A DNA stretch of 52,559 bases. Origin: Lachnospiraceae bacterium (GTDB lineage: Bacteria > Bacillota > Clostridia > Lachnospirales > Lachnospiraceae). Where the stretch lies: the NCBI GenBank assembly GCA_910575555.1, contig CAJTFX010000032.1, positions 1 to 52,559 of the forward strand, read 5' to 3'. The notes beneath the pieces are model-generated. The model saw only the letters and a program-made list of their open reading frames with translations. It had not been told where the DNA came from and searched no databases. Below, in pieces: positions 16,792 through 25,328 of the stretch (its first letter is position 1; every line of letters starts with the position of its first letter). A program made the position numbers and the translations under genes.

Positions 16792-17721
16792 TTATTTATA
16801 ATAGTTGGGGGCAATTTTATCTCTGTTTTCTGCAAGCCAGGATATCACATAGTTGTGAAATTTGTTGACAACCGGAATGGATTCATTTTCTGGTTTATAT
16901 ATCATGCAAAGGGTGCGGAATGCATCCGGATCGTTGAGGGCGATAGGAACGCATCGATCCATATTTACACCGTAGATGGGAGGAATCAGTGCGACACCCA
17001 GTTCAGCGGCAACGAATCCGGCTACAGTCGAATCCTCATTGGCCTCATAGGCAATGCGCGGAGAGAATCCGGCCTTGGAAAAAAGGTTCAGGGATTCATT
17101 GTGGAATAAAGTGAGATTATTAAAGAGAATAAAAGTGTCATCTTTAAAATCATACAGGTTGGCAGATTTCTTCCCCGCCATGGGATGGGTGCGGGGCACC
17201 AACATGTAAAGAGGTTCCGTGGAAATAACGGTTTTCATCAAATGATCCGAGATGGTATCTTTGTTAAAGTCTGTACAGAAACAAATATCTATCTCGTTAT
17301 TATTCAGCTGCTCTAACAAAATGCGCGTTGGGTGCTGATACAAAGAAAAAGTAATCTGAGGATATTCCTGATTGAAATCCCGCAGAAGCAGAGGAAGAAA
17401 GTTAATACCCAGAGTATACAGAGAACCAACAGAAATATGTCCTTTATCAGAGGAAATAAGAGAACGGACTTCTCGTTCTCCTTCGTATATTTTATCACGC
17501 GCAATGCGCAGATGCTGAAATAAGACATGTCCGTAAAAATTTAATTTAACTCCCCGCCCGCTTTTTTCAAAAAGCGGAATACCAATGCTTTGTTCCAGAT
17601 TATTGATGGCCCGGCTGAGAGCAGGCTGTGTAATATTCAGAACCGATGCAGCTTTTGTATAATTCTGAATTTCAGCAAGGGTAATAAAATATTCCAACTG
17701 TTTCCAATTAAGTGTGTACAT
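16792..17721 (-). CDS. LysR-family transcriptional regulator
   Basis: 309 residues. I start it at the ATG at 17721, nine bases after GGAGG, giving MYTLNWKQLEYFITLAEIQNY; the longer frame to 17760 lacks a binding site. The N-terminal winged helix (about 1-60, FTxAA-type NYTKAASVLNITQPALSRAI) precedes a ligand domain with the usual VGSL, ILLEQLNNNEIDICF and GFVAAELGVALIPP segments. LysR proteins typically activate the divergent genes on binding a pathway intermediate. The divergent neighbour is the second TRAP transporter, 361 bases away, and a perfect dyad of LysR type lies between. Its ligand is likely the imported acid or a CoA-linked product. Confidence 0.9.
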   Translation of the reverse strand: MYTLNWKQLEYFITLAEIQNYTKAASVLNITQPALSRAINNLEQSIGIPLFEKSGRGVKLNFYGHVLFQHLRIARDKIYEGEREVRSLISSDKGHISVGSLYTLGINFLPLLLRDFNQEYPQITFSLYQHPTRILLEQLNNNEIDICFCTDFNKDTISDHLMKTVISTEPLYMLVPRTHPMAGKKSANLYDFKDDTFILFNNLTLFHNESLNLFSKAGFSPRIAYEANEDSTVAGFVAAELGVALIPPIYGVNMDRCVPIALNDPDAFRTLCMIYKPENESIPVVNKFHNYVISWLAENRDKIAPNYYK

Positions 17722-17977
17722 AGTAACCTCCGTTTCCTTTAGGATAAATGTAAATATCAAATTGCAGCAGATTGAATAAGCGGAACTATGAGTATTAGTT
17801 ATTAAAATTATGATTCATTATAAAAGAAACAATTTAAGTTAGCAACTGTCAATATATGTCTGTTTTTGTCGGGAAGCCGTGGATAACTCTTCCGTCTTTT
17901 CTTATAATATCAGTCATTCCCTGAAACTGCCCGGAACATGCCCAAGCAGGATAAAATTGAAATTTACCATGAGGATT

Positions 17978-17996
17978 AATCATAAAATCTATGATT
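17978..17996. promoter_or_regulatory. Candidate LysR binding dyad
   Basis: AATCATA-aaatc-TATGATT, a perfect 7-bp inverted repeat with a 5-base centre, matching the dyad shape (T-N11-A) bound by LysR proteins. It lies 86 bases before the binding-protein gene, a usual activator position. Confidence 0.55.
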
Positions 17997-18002
17997 TATT
18001 GC

Positions 18003-18016
18003 AATTATACAAGGGG
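18003..18016 (+). promoter_or_regulatory. Shared box AATTATACAAGGGG, copy 1
   Basis: This exact 14-mer recurs at 23203-23216 in front of the acyl-CoA dehydrogenase gene. Here it starts 6 bases after the dyad and ends 66 bases before the TRAP gene. The repeat suggests common control of both units; the binding factor is unknown. Confidence 0.45.
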
Positions 18017-18082
18017 TGGGTTTTCTAATATAATTATCAGTATAATCCATTTAAATTAATTTTTCAATAAGGAGGTCAAGTT

Positions 18083-19171
18083 ATGAAGATTAAGAAGATC
18101 GGAGCAATGATTTTGTCAGGTGTCCTGGCAGCAGGACTGTTAAGCGGATGCGGCGGCCCATCCAAGGATTCCGGTGAAAAGGAAAACACAACAGGCACAG
18201 AGACATCTTCAGGCTCAGACGAATCAAAGAAATCAGGAAGCGGCGAAGCAGAATATAACTGGACGTGCGGCGTAAACCTTCCCACGGATCATCCCTATTA
18301 CACAGGATGCGTGAAGTTTGGTGAACTGATGAATGAGAAATCCGGAGGAAGAATTTCACTTGAGGTTTACCCAAGCGCTCAGCTTGGAAATGAACGTGAT
18401 GTTGTAGAAGCCCTTCAGATGGGTTCTGTGGATTTCACATTGGTTTCCGCTGCGCCCCTTTCCAATTTTACACATGATTTCGAGGTTTTTGATTTCCCGT
18501 ATATTTTCAGCAATACGGAACATGCCTACAGCGTACTGGACAGCGAAATCGGCAGAACTATGTTGGACAACCTGGAAAACTATGATTTGATTGGTCTTGA
18601 GCTTTTGGAAAATGGGTTCTACTATATCTCCTGTGATTCTAAAGTGGAACATCCGGCAGATATGAAGGGCGTTAAGATTCGTTCTCTGGAGAGCCAGATG
18701 CAGGTAGACGCTTACAATAATCTGGGTGCAAACGGTATTGCAATGGCATTTTCCGAAGTATACACGGCCCTTCAGAACGGTACTTTGAACGCTACAGGCC
18801 TTACACCGGCTGTTATTGGCTCTAACAACATCGATCAGGTTCAGTCTTATATTGCAGCAACCAATCATTTCTATGCAGCAGCTCCGTTGCTGATGAGTAA
18901 AGTTGTTTATGACAGCCTGGATGAAGATTTGCAGAAAGCAGTCAGAGAAGCAGCGGCAGAAGCAAGAGACTGGCAGAGAGCAGAATCTCAGAAATACAAT
19001 GAAGAGATGCTTAAAAAGATTAAAGAGACAGGCTGTGAAATCGTTGAAATTGATGCAGACGAGTGGAAAGAAGCTATGGTTCCGGCCATTGAGGAAGCAT
19101 ATGTAGGCGATGGAAAATTAATCGATCCTGAAATCTATCAGAAGATTAAGGATATGGACCCGGCGAAATAA
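18083..19171 (+). CDS. TRAP transporter solute-binding lipoprotein (DctP type), system 2
   Basis: 362 residues with a lipoprotein signal ending LLSGC near residue 21 and a Ser/Thr/Glu-rich linker. The DctP fold is clear (GGRISLEVYPSAQLGNERDVVEALQMG, MKGVKIRSLES with the binding Arg). The segment that in most relatives reads QxGxxDGxENP is here QNGTLNATGLTP, so the ligand pocket rim differs from system 1 and from standard C4-dicarboxylate binders. It probably binds a different carboxylic acid, the likely feedstock of the CoA/B12 pathway encoded downstream. It is divergent from LysR and followed 35 bases later by DctQ. Confidence 0.92.
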   Translation: MKIKKIGAMILSGVLAAGLLSGCGGPSKDSGEKENTTGTETSSGSDESKKSGSGEAEYNWTCGVNLPTDHPYYTGCVKFGELMNEKSGGRISLEVYPSAQLGNERDVVEALQMGSVDFTLVSAAPLSNFTHDFEVFDFPYIFSNTEHAYSVLDSEIGRTMLDNLENYDLIGLELLENGFYYISCDSKVEHPADMKGVKIRSLESQMQVDAYNNLGANGIAMAFSEVYTALQNGTLNATGLTPAVIGSNNIDQVQSYIAATNHFYAAAPLLMSKVVYDSLDEDLQKAVREAAAEARDWQRAESQKYNEEMLKKIKETGCEIVEIDADEWKEAMVPAIEEAYVGDGKLIDPEIYQKIKDMDPAK

Positions 19172-19206
19172 TGCCGTCTTGTCCATAGCGGAAAGGAAAT
19201 TAATTG

Positions 19207-19716
19207 ATGAAATGTTTAAAAGTATTTGATAAGGTTATCTGTACTGCGGAAGAAGTGATTGCGGCGATTGCTCTGCTTGCTATGTGTTTTATCGTTTTTA
19301 TAGCAGTAATACTGCGGAGCGCCGGAGTTCCGTTTTCTATCAGTGATGAGCTATCCAGGTATCTTATGATATGGTGCATCTATGTGGGCGTGGCGGTTGC
19401 AACAAGAGAGAAAGCGCATGTAGGTGTGGATGTTTTGGTTCAGATGCTGCCCAAAGGCATTCAGAAGGTATTAAATATTGTGGTATCCTTTATCACGCTG
19501 GGAGTATTTGCCTGGCTGTTTTATCTGACAGGCAGCTGGGTATGGAGCAGTATGCAGGGGAACATTCAGCTGACCCCATTGATGAAAGTTCCATTTTACA
19601 CAGTGTATATTTCATTGCCCATTGGTTTTGGATTATCAATTGTGGAACAGATTAAGAATATGGTAAAAGATATTATGGGTAAGGATGAAGAGACAAAAGA
19701 GGAGGTGGCAGAATAA
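19207..19716 (+). CDS. TRAP transporter small permease (DctQ type), system 2
   Basis: 169 residues from the ATG at 19207; a TTG directly before it would add one residue. Four hydrophobic helices, with the family segment FSISDELSRYLMIWCIYVGVAVA and EKAHVGVDV. It is the small membrane partner of the DctM protein, and its stop codon directly touches the next start. AAAGGAAA precedes the start. Confidence 0.88.
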   Translation: MKCLKVFDKVICTAEEVIAAIALLAMCFIVFIAVILRSAGVPFSISDELSRYLMIWCIYVGVAVATREKAHVGVDVLVQMLPKGIQKVLNIVVSFITLGVFAWLFYLTGSWVWSSMQGNIQLTPLMKVPFYTVYISLPIGFGLSIVEQIKNMVKDIMGKDEETKEEVAE

Positions 19717-21003
19717 ATGGATGGATGTACCGTAATGATATTTGTTATCTTCTTTGCATGCGCTTTTTTGGGAGTTCCGATTGCCATGGCTCTTACACTG
19801 GGCTCTCTGATTCCATTAATGGTATACACCAACGTGCCTTTGGAGTCTATCGCTCAGAAATTCTATACAGGCTGTGATGTATTTTCTCTGATGGCTATCC
19901 CGTTGTTTATTCTCTGCGGCGGCCTGATGGCAAAAACGGGCGTATCCAAAAGGCTTTGTGATTTCCTGGGATCACTGTTCAGCTGGCTTCCGGGAGGTCT
20001 GGCTATTGTGTCCTTTCTGGTATGTATGTTTTTCGGCGCCATTTCCGGTTCTGCAACGGCAACAGTAGTTGCGATCGGAAGCATTATGGTTCCGGCGATG
20101 ATTGAGGAAGGCTACGAGGAAAGATTTGCGTTGGCGGCCATTGCTGTGGGAGGTATCCTGGGTTCCATCATTCCCCCCAGTATTCCCATGGTGGTTTACG
20201 GAAATACTTCCGGCGCGTCAATTGCGGATGTTTTTACCGGCGGTATTCTGCCAGGCGTATTATTGACATTATTATTTTCTACTTACTGTTTCTTTTATGG
20301 GAAAAAGCATGTAAAATCCCAGAATAAGTTTGAAGCGAAAAGAGTATGGGTAACATTTAAAGATGCAGTTTGGGGACTTCTGATGCCGGTTATTATTCTT
20401 GGAGGTATCTACGGAGGAATCTTCACTCCCACGGAAGCTGCAGCAGTGGCTTCTGTATATGGTATTGTTGTTGGATTTGTAATATACCGGGAGCTGGATT
20501 TTAAGAAATTCTATACAGTTTTAAAGGAAAGCTCTGTCAGCGGCGCTTACATTATGCTTATTGTTGCGGCGGCAACAGGATACGGCTACGTTATGACAAG
20601 GCAGCAGATTCCGCTGCATATTGCAGAGGCAATTACATCTGTAACAACAAACAAATACGTATTCTTACTGCTGGTAAATATTTTACTGTTAGTGATTGGT
20701 ACATTTATGGAGACCTGTGCGTCAATTTTGATTGTTACCCCAATGCTGGTTCCTCTGTGCAATCAGTTTGGAATTGACCTGGTGGCATTCGGCGTTATCA
20801 TGTGCGTAAACCTGGCGATAGGTTTTGTAACGCCCCCGTTGGGACTGAATCTTTACGTGGCTGCAAGGCTGCGGAATAAGCCGGTCGGCTTTGTAATCAA
20901 CAAGCATTTGTTTGTGCTGATTGGCATTGCAATTTTGGTTGTTTTAATCCTTTCAAATTTTGAGTCTATCGTATTGTTCCTGCCGAATTTATTGAGAGGG
21001 TAA
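19717..21003 (+). CDS. TRAP transporter large permease (DctM type), system 2
   Basis: 428 residues, multi-helix membrane protein. Motifs: LMAIPLFILCGGLMAKTG, FFGAISGSATATVVAIGSIM, GSIIPPSIPMVVYG, IFTPTEAAAVASVYGIVVG and IGFVTPPLGLNLYVAA. It forms the channel for TRAP system 2. It begins one base after the stop of the small subunit, with GGAGGTGG in front, and is followed by a terminator shared with the convergent NUDIX gene. Confidence 0.93.
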   Translation: MDGCTVMIFVIFFACAFLGVPIAMALTLGSLIPLMVYTNVPLESIAQKFYTGCDVFSLMAIPLFILCGGLMAKTGVSKRLCDFLGSLFSWLPGGLAIVSFLVCMFFGAISGSATATVVAIGSIMVPAMIEEGYEERFALAAIAVGGILGSIIPPSIPMVVYGNTSGASIADVFTGGILPGVLLTLLFSTYCFFYGKKHVKSQNKFEAKRVWVTFKDAVWGLLMPVIILGGIYGGIFTPTEAAAVASVYGIVVGFVIYRELDFKKFYTVLKESSVSGAYIMLIVAAATGYGYVMTRQQIPLHIAEAITSVTTNKYVFLLLVNILLLVIGTFMETCASILIVTPMLVPLCNQFGIDLVAFGVIMCVNLAIGFVTPPLGLNLYVAARLRNKPVGFVINKHLFVLIGIAILVVLILSNFESIVLFLPNLLRG

Positions 21004-21041
21004 GATTGATCCTGCTGAATATAAAATGATAACATGACAGA

Positions 21042-21086
21042 AATGGGGCTGCCGGGAATCGAATTTCCCAGACAGCCCTATTTTCT
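21042..21086. terminator. Terminator between convergent DctM and NUDIX genes
   Basis: Long hairpin with GGGGCTG and TTCCC/GGGAA paired segments, an AATT loop and a T-rich end (TATTTTCTTT). A run of A on the other side suggests that it can serve both directions. Confidence 0.75.
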
Positions 21087-21087
21087 T

Positions 21088-21672
21088 TCAGAAGTAAGAG
21101 TTTGTTTCATGAATAAAGGAATAGGTGATTAACTGGGCCCTTATGGTAAACGGAGATGTTTTTAACAGCTCTGCGGCCTGTTCTCTGGTGTAAAAGCCAG
21201 GTTCAATCCATTCATCAGCTCCGGTATGGTCGGAAAATTCTCCATCCACCTCTGCAAATACCGTAAAGGACAAAACATCGCTGAAATCCGGGGCGGCAAA
21301 AGAAGGAGGGAGAACGGCCAGAATTTTAGTGATGGAAAGGCCGGTTTCCTCGTAAAGCTCTCTTCTGGCGCAGTCTTTTGCATCTTCCCCCTGTTCTATA
21401 TGGCCTGCCGGCAGGTTGTAGACGAATTGATTCACACCCATGCGGAATTCTTTACATAAAAGAATCTGATCCCTGCGCCGCCCTGCCACAGCCACACCGG
21501 AAATCCGGGTTCCGATATCTTCGGGAGATTCATGATCAAAGTTGCTGACCATTTCATAAATTTTTTCATTTCCTGAGGTGTTGGTGTAATTTAAAGTGTA
21601 GTTTTTCAGATAAGGGGTATTTCTTGTTTTTGTCATTGAATTGAGAACCGGAATTTTTTTCATTGTTTTCAT
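21088..21672 (-). CDS. NUDIX hydrolase, ADP-ribose pyrophosphatase-like
   Basis: 194 residues. The complete Nudix box G-x5-E-x7-REL-x-EE-x-GL is visible at residues 90-112. The N-terminal part (GTRISGVAVAGRRRDQILLCKEFRMG) is that of ADP-ribose or NDP-sugar hydrolases, which cut a nucleoside diphosphate linkage in the cytoplasm. It stands alone, convergent with the TRAP genes, and is probably a housekeeping gene inserted in the locus rather than part of the pathway, although CoA-cleaving Nudix enzymes exist. Two other ATGs (21663, 21636) could serve as start. Confidence 0.85.
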   Translation of the reverse strand: MKTMKKIPVLNSMTKTRNTPYLKNYTLNYTNTSGNEKIYEMVSNFDHESPEDIGTRISGVAVAGRRRDQILLCKEFRMGVNQFVYNLPAGHIEQGEDAKDCARRELYEETGLSITKILAVLPPSFAAPDFSDVLSFTVFAEVDGEFSDHTGADEWIEPGFYTREQAAELLKTSPFTIRAQLITYSFIHETNSYF

Positions 21673-21792
21673 TTACCTCGCAACTATAAATTATGTAAAA
21701 ACCTATCTTATTATAACAGAAAAAAATTGAAAGAACCAATTCCGCAATCTTATGTATTTAATAAATATTAATCATATCAAGGAGGGATTTTC

Positions 21793-23130
21793 ATGGATTA
21801 TTTAAAGGAGTACAGACAGAAGCTTGTATCTGCCAAACAGGCAGTGGAGCTGATTCAATCCGGAGACTGGGTGGATTATGGATGGTGCGTGAATACAGTG
21901 GACGCTCTGGACCGAGCGCTGGCAAAACGTACAGACCAACTGACAGATGTTAATCTTAGGGGCGGCATTTTGCTGAAGCCTCTGGCAATTTTTGAGCGTG
22001 AGGATGCAGGAGAGCATTTCACCTGGAATTCCTGGCATATGTCCGGCATTGAACGTAAGATGGCTGCCCGGGGTTATGCTTATTATGCACCTCTTCGCTA
22101 CTCTGAGCTGCCCCGCTACTACCGTGAATTTGAACGCTCGGAGGATGTGGTAATGTTCCAGGCTGCGCCGATGGATGAACATGGATTTTTCAATTTCGGG
22201 CCCAACGCTTCTCATCTTGGCGCAATGTGTGAAAGGGCAAAACACGTGATTGTGGAGGTTAATCAGAATATGCCCCGCTGCCTGGGAGGAACGGAATGCG
22301 GCGTGCATATTTCTGACGTTACTTATATCGTAGAGGGAGAGAATCCGCCCATCAGCGAGCTGGGTGCAGGAACCGCAACAGAGGTGGATCAGGCAGTTGC
22401 AAATCTGATTGTAGAAGAAATTCCCAACGGGGCTTGTCTGCAGCTTGGCATTGGAGGGATGCCCAATGCCGTTGGAGCCCTGATCGCAGAATCTGATTTA
22501 AAAGACCTTGGAGTACATACAGAGATGTATGTGGACGCATTTGTGGATATCGCCCGCGCCGGCAAGATTAATGGAATGAAAAAAAGCATTGACCGGGGCC
22601 GGCAGGTCTATGCCTTTGGCGCTGGTACGAAAAAAATGTATGATTATATGAATGAGAATCCTGAGCTTATGAGCGCTCCGGTGGATTACACCAATGATAT
22701 TCGTTCCATTGCCGCACTGGATCACTTTATTTCTATTAACAATGCGGTGGATATCGACCTTTTTGGCCAGGTGAATGCAGAATCCGCAGGGATCAGGCAT
22801 ATCAGCGGCGCAGGCGGGCAGCAGGATTTTGTCCTTGGCGCCTATCTCTCCAATGGAGGCAAGAGCTTTATCTGCCTTTCCTCTACGTTTAAAGGAAAAG
22901 ACGGAACGCTTAAGTCCCGAATCCGGCCCACGCTGGAGCATGGTTCTATTGTTACCGATACCCGCGCCAATGTCCATTATGTAGTCACAGAGTACGGCAA
23001 GGTGAATGTCAAGGGCCTTTCTGTATGGCAGAAGGCAGAGGCGTTGATTTCCATCGCGCATCCTGAGTTCAGAGAGGAGCTGGTGAAGGAAGCAGAGAAA
23101 ATGAAGATCTGGAGACGGTCAAACAAATAG
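21793..23130 (+). CDS. Acetyl-CoA hydrolase/transferase-family CoA-transferase 1
   Basis: 445 residues. It belongs to the family of 4-hydroxybutyrate CoA-transferase and butyrate-acetate CoA-transferase, which swap CoA between an acyl-CoA and a free acid through a glutamyl-CoA thioester. The likely catalytic Glu is 244 in VHTEM, aligned with Glu238 of the 4-hydroxybutyrate enzyme. The glycine-rich CoA segments [13 protein letters not shown] and [14 protein letters not shown] are present. It would activate the acid brought in by TRAP system 2 or recover CoA from the end product. AAGGAGGG precedes the ATG. The second transferase at 25329 is clearly a different sequence, so the two may handle different steps. 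Confidence 0.9.
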   Translation: MDYLKEYRQKLVSAKQAVELIQSGDWVDYGWCVNTVDALDRALAKRTDQLTDVNLRGGILLKPLAIFEREDAGEHFTWNSWHMSGIERKMAARGYAYYAPLRYSELPRYYREFERSEDVVMFQAAPMDEHGFFNFGPNASHLGAMCERAKHVIVEVNQNMPRCLGGTECGVHISDVTYIVEGENPPISELGAGTATEVDQAVANLIVEEIPNGACLQLGIGGMPNAVGALIAESDLKDLGVHTEMYVDAFVDIARAGKINGMKKSIDRGRQVYAFGAGTKKMYDYMNENPELMSAPVDYTNDIRSIAALDHFISINNAVDIDLFGQVNAESAGIRHISGAGGQQDFVLGAYLSNGGKSFICLSSTFKGKDGTLKSRIRPTLEHGSIVTDTRANVHYVVTEYGKVNVKGLSVWQKAEALISIAHPEFREELVKEAEKMKIWRRSNK

Positions 23131-23202
23131 CCGCGGCATATAAAATTGCAGCGGCAGAGCATGATTTTATGCAGTCAGGTATGGAATTCTATAAAAAATA
23201 GG

Positions 23203-23216
23203 AATTATACAAGGGG
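23203..23216 (+). promoter_or_regulatory. Shared box AATTATACAAGGGG, copy 2
   Basis: Identical to the box at 18003-18016. A short dyad GCATGATTTTATGC at 23159-23172 upstream resembles the reverse complement of the LysR dyad at 17978 with a one-base shift. It ends 85 bases before the acyl-CoA dehydrogenase start. Confidence 0.45.
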
Positions 23217-23301
23217 CGAAATGACGTGTTAAAATTATATTGTACAAATAAACGAAAGGCAAACTGAGATTTGTCAGTAAAATGAAAAGAGGAGGTTTAA
23301 A

Positions 23302-24462
23302 ATGAACAAATTTGCAGATTTTATGTTAGATGAAGATTTGCGTGACGTCAGAGATCTTGCACGAGAGTTTTCTGATAAAGAGATTGCTCCAATTGCTCTG
23401 GAAATGGATCGCAACCATGAATTTCCGGAAGGAATGTTTGAAAAACTTGGAGAGCTGGGCCTGCTTGGAACTCGTGTGCCGGAAGAGTACGGCGGACTGG
23501 GCATGGGCGTGTTATCCGGTGTGCTCGTATTGGAAGAGCTTGCCAGAAACAGCTGCTCCCTTGCTATTTCTGTGCAGTCGCATATAGATATCGGAATGGG
23601 TCCTTTGATTCGTCATGCCACAGAAGAGCAGAAACAGATGATACTTCCCGGCGCAGTGGAAGGAAAAAATATTCTTTCCTTTGCATTGACAGAGCCCCAG
23701 TCCGGATCTGATGCAGGCGGAACCATCACCCATGCAGTTTTAGAGGGAGACGAATGGGTGATTAATGGTTCTAAGAGCTGGATCACAAATGCGGGCGATG
23801 CAAAATATTATCTGGTTGCCTGCAAAACAGACCGTGAGGCAAAAGGCAGCAAGGGTATCAGCCTGATTCTTGTTCCCAGTGACGCGCCGGGATTTGAGGT
23901 AGGCGCAAAAGAAGTAAAAATGTCCGTGAGAGCCTCCTCAACAGGTCAGCTTTTCTTCAGCGACTGCCGGGTGCCCAAGGAAAATCTGGTTGGCGAACTG
24001 CACCGGGGACTTCCTATTTTCCTGGAAGGACTGGATGAAGGCCGCGTTATGGTTTCTGCTTTTAGTATCGGAGGCGCGCAGGGCGCTTTGGAGCGTGCCG
24101 TAAGATATGCAAAAGAAAGATTTGCATTCGGAAAGCCGATTACAGCATTCCAGGGAGTTTCCTTTAAAATCGCAGAGATGGCGCAGAAAGTGGAAATTGC
24201 CCGCTGCATGTGCTATAACGTTGCCAAACTTGCAGACGCCGGACTGCCTTTCTCAAGAGAAGCAGCTATGTGTAAATTATATGCCACAGAAATGGCGGAT
24301 GAAGTATGCCGCGATGCAATACAGATTCTGGGCGCCAATGGAATCAGTGAAGAATATGATGTGGAGCGTTTCTACCGTGACGTTAAGATGATGACCATCG
24401 GCGAGGGAACATCAGAGATCAACAAAATGGTAATCAGCCGTTTTGTTCTGGATGAGTATTAA
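23302..24462 (+). CDS. Acyl-CoA dehydrogenase (short-chain type)
   Basis: 386 residues, the normal length. It contains FALTEPQSGSDAGGT for flavin and substrate, WVINGSKSWITNAGDA, and the catalytic base Glu368 in GEGTSEI near the C-terminus. These FAD enzymes oxidise acyl-CoA to 2-enoyl-CoA, or run in the reverse direction as reductases in fermenting clostridia, with EtfAB as electron carrier (encoded at 13837-15659). The substrate is likely short or branched, but cannot be told from sequence. AGGAGGT lies seven bases before the ATG. The shared box and dyad upstream suggest that it is controlled together with TRAP system 2. Confidence 0.93.
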   Translation: MNKFADFMLDEDLRDVRDLAREFSDKEIAPIALEMDRNHEFPEGMFEKLGELGLLGTRVPEEYGGLGMGVLSGVLVLEELARNSCSLAISVQSHIDIGMGPLIRHATEEQKQMILPGAVEGKNILSFALTEPQSGSDAGGTITHAVLEGDEWVINGSKSWITNAGDAKYYLVACKTDREAKGSKGISLILVPSDAPGFEVGAKEVKMSVRASSTGQLFFSDCRVPKENLVGELHRGLPIFLEGLDEGRVMVSAFSIGGAQGALERAVRYAKERFAFGKPITAFQGVSFKIAEMAQKVEIARCMCYNVAKLADAGLPFSREAAMCKLYATEMADEVCRDAIQILGANGISEEYDVERFYRDVKMMTIGEGTSEINKMVISRFVLDEY

Positions 24463-24642
24463 AATTCGTTCTGTAAGAAGGGGGCCGTCGGAAAATGAAA
24501 TTTACACACAATATATGATTGTGATACCCAAAGAATCACAGGATATATTGTGGAAAATTGCATTTCCCGACCGCCCGTTTTTTTTGCAAATAATTACATT
24601 TTTTTATACTAATCATACGGCGAGGAGGAGAGGAAAAGAGCC

Positions 24643-25170
24643 ATGCAGAAAGGACTCGTGCATATTTATCACGGTGACGGCAAAGGGAAAACTACCTGCG
24701 GGGTGGGTCTGTGTATCCGCGCGGCGGGAGCAGGCATGAAAGTTTTGGTGTTTCAGTTTTTAAAGAAAAATGATTCCAGTGAGCTGAATATTTTGAGGAA
24801 CCTGCCCAATATTACAGTGATGGACGGCCTGGACAGCGCAAAGTTTGTATTTCAGATGACGGAACAGGAAAAGGCCAAAGCCCGGGATTTTTATGAAAAT
24901 GCTTTTGAAGATATTTGCAGGAAAGCTGTGAAAGAAGAGTATGATCTTCTGTTTCTGGATGAAGGGCTTCATGCGGTGAATTACGGAATGCTGTCAGAAG
25001 AACGTCTCCTGGATTTTCTGAAGAACCGCCCAGAGAAACTGGAAGTGGCGCTCAACGGTTACCATCCCAGTGAAGCATTGCTGAATGCTGCCGACTATGT
25101 TTCCAGGATCAGCAAAGAAAAGCATCCCTTTGACCAGGGAATTCCGGAAAGACTGGGGATAGAGAAATAA
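24643..25170 (+). CDS. cobO: Cob(I)alamin adenosyltransferase (CobA/CobO/BtuR type)
   Basis: 175 residues. The P-loop GDGKGKTT at residues 11-18 and the start GLVHIYHGDGKGKTT are characteristic, as is LDEGLHAVNYGML in the second half. The enzyme transfers the adenosyl group of ATP to cob(I)alamin, making adenosylcobalamin. Its place immediately upstream of a B12-dependent mutase and MeaB indicates that it supplies or repairs the mutase cofactor. It is a little shorter than the E. coli protein (196). GAGGAG and AGGAAAAG precede the ATG. Confidence 0.92.
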   Translation: MQKGLVHIYHGDGKGKTTCGVGLCIRAAGAGMKVLVFQFLKKNDSSELNILRNLPNITVMDGLDSAKFVFQMTEQEKAKARDFYENAFEDICRKAVKEEYDLLFLDEGLHAVNYGMLSEERLLDFLKNRPEKLEVALNGYHPSEALLNAADYVSRISKEKHPFDQGIPERLGIEK

Positions 25171-25328
25171 ATTTTTTAAATTCGGCAGATCTGAGAACGG
25201 AGTAATCTATAACATCAGGTATAGTTTATGATGATTATAAGGAATTAGACACAGTAAATATTCTGTTTTACTATTGAGATACAAAGATTATTTTACATTC
25301 GTAAGTGAAAATAAAGGAGGTCATAACT

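Larger units (their letters stand above)
17722..18082. other. Divergent control region between LysR gene and TRAP system 2
   Basis: AT-rich with no open frame of note. It holds a perfect 7-bp dyad at 17978-17996, the shared box AATTATACAAGGGG at 18003-18016, a candidate -10 TATAAT at 18029-18034, and the related half-site TATGATT near 17812 close to the LysR gene. AAGGAGG ends the region at the SBP start. Confidence 0.6.
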
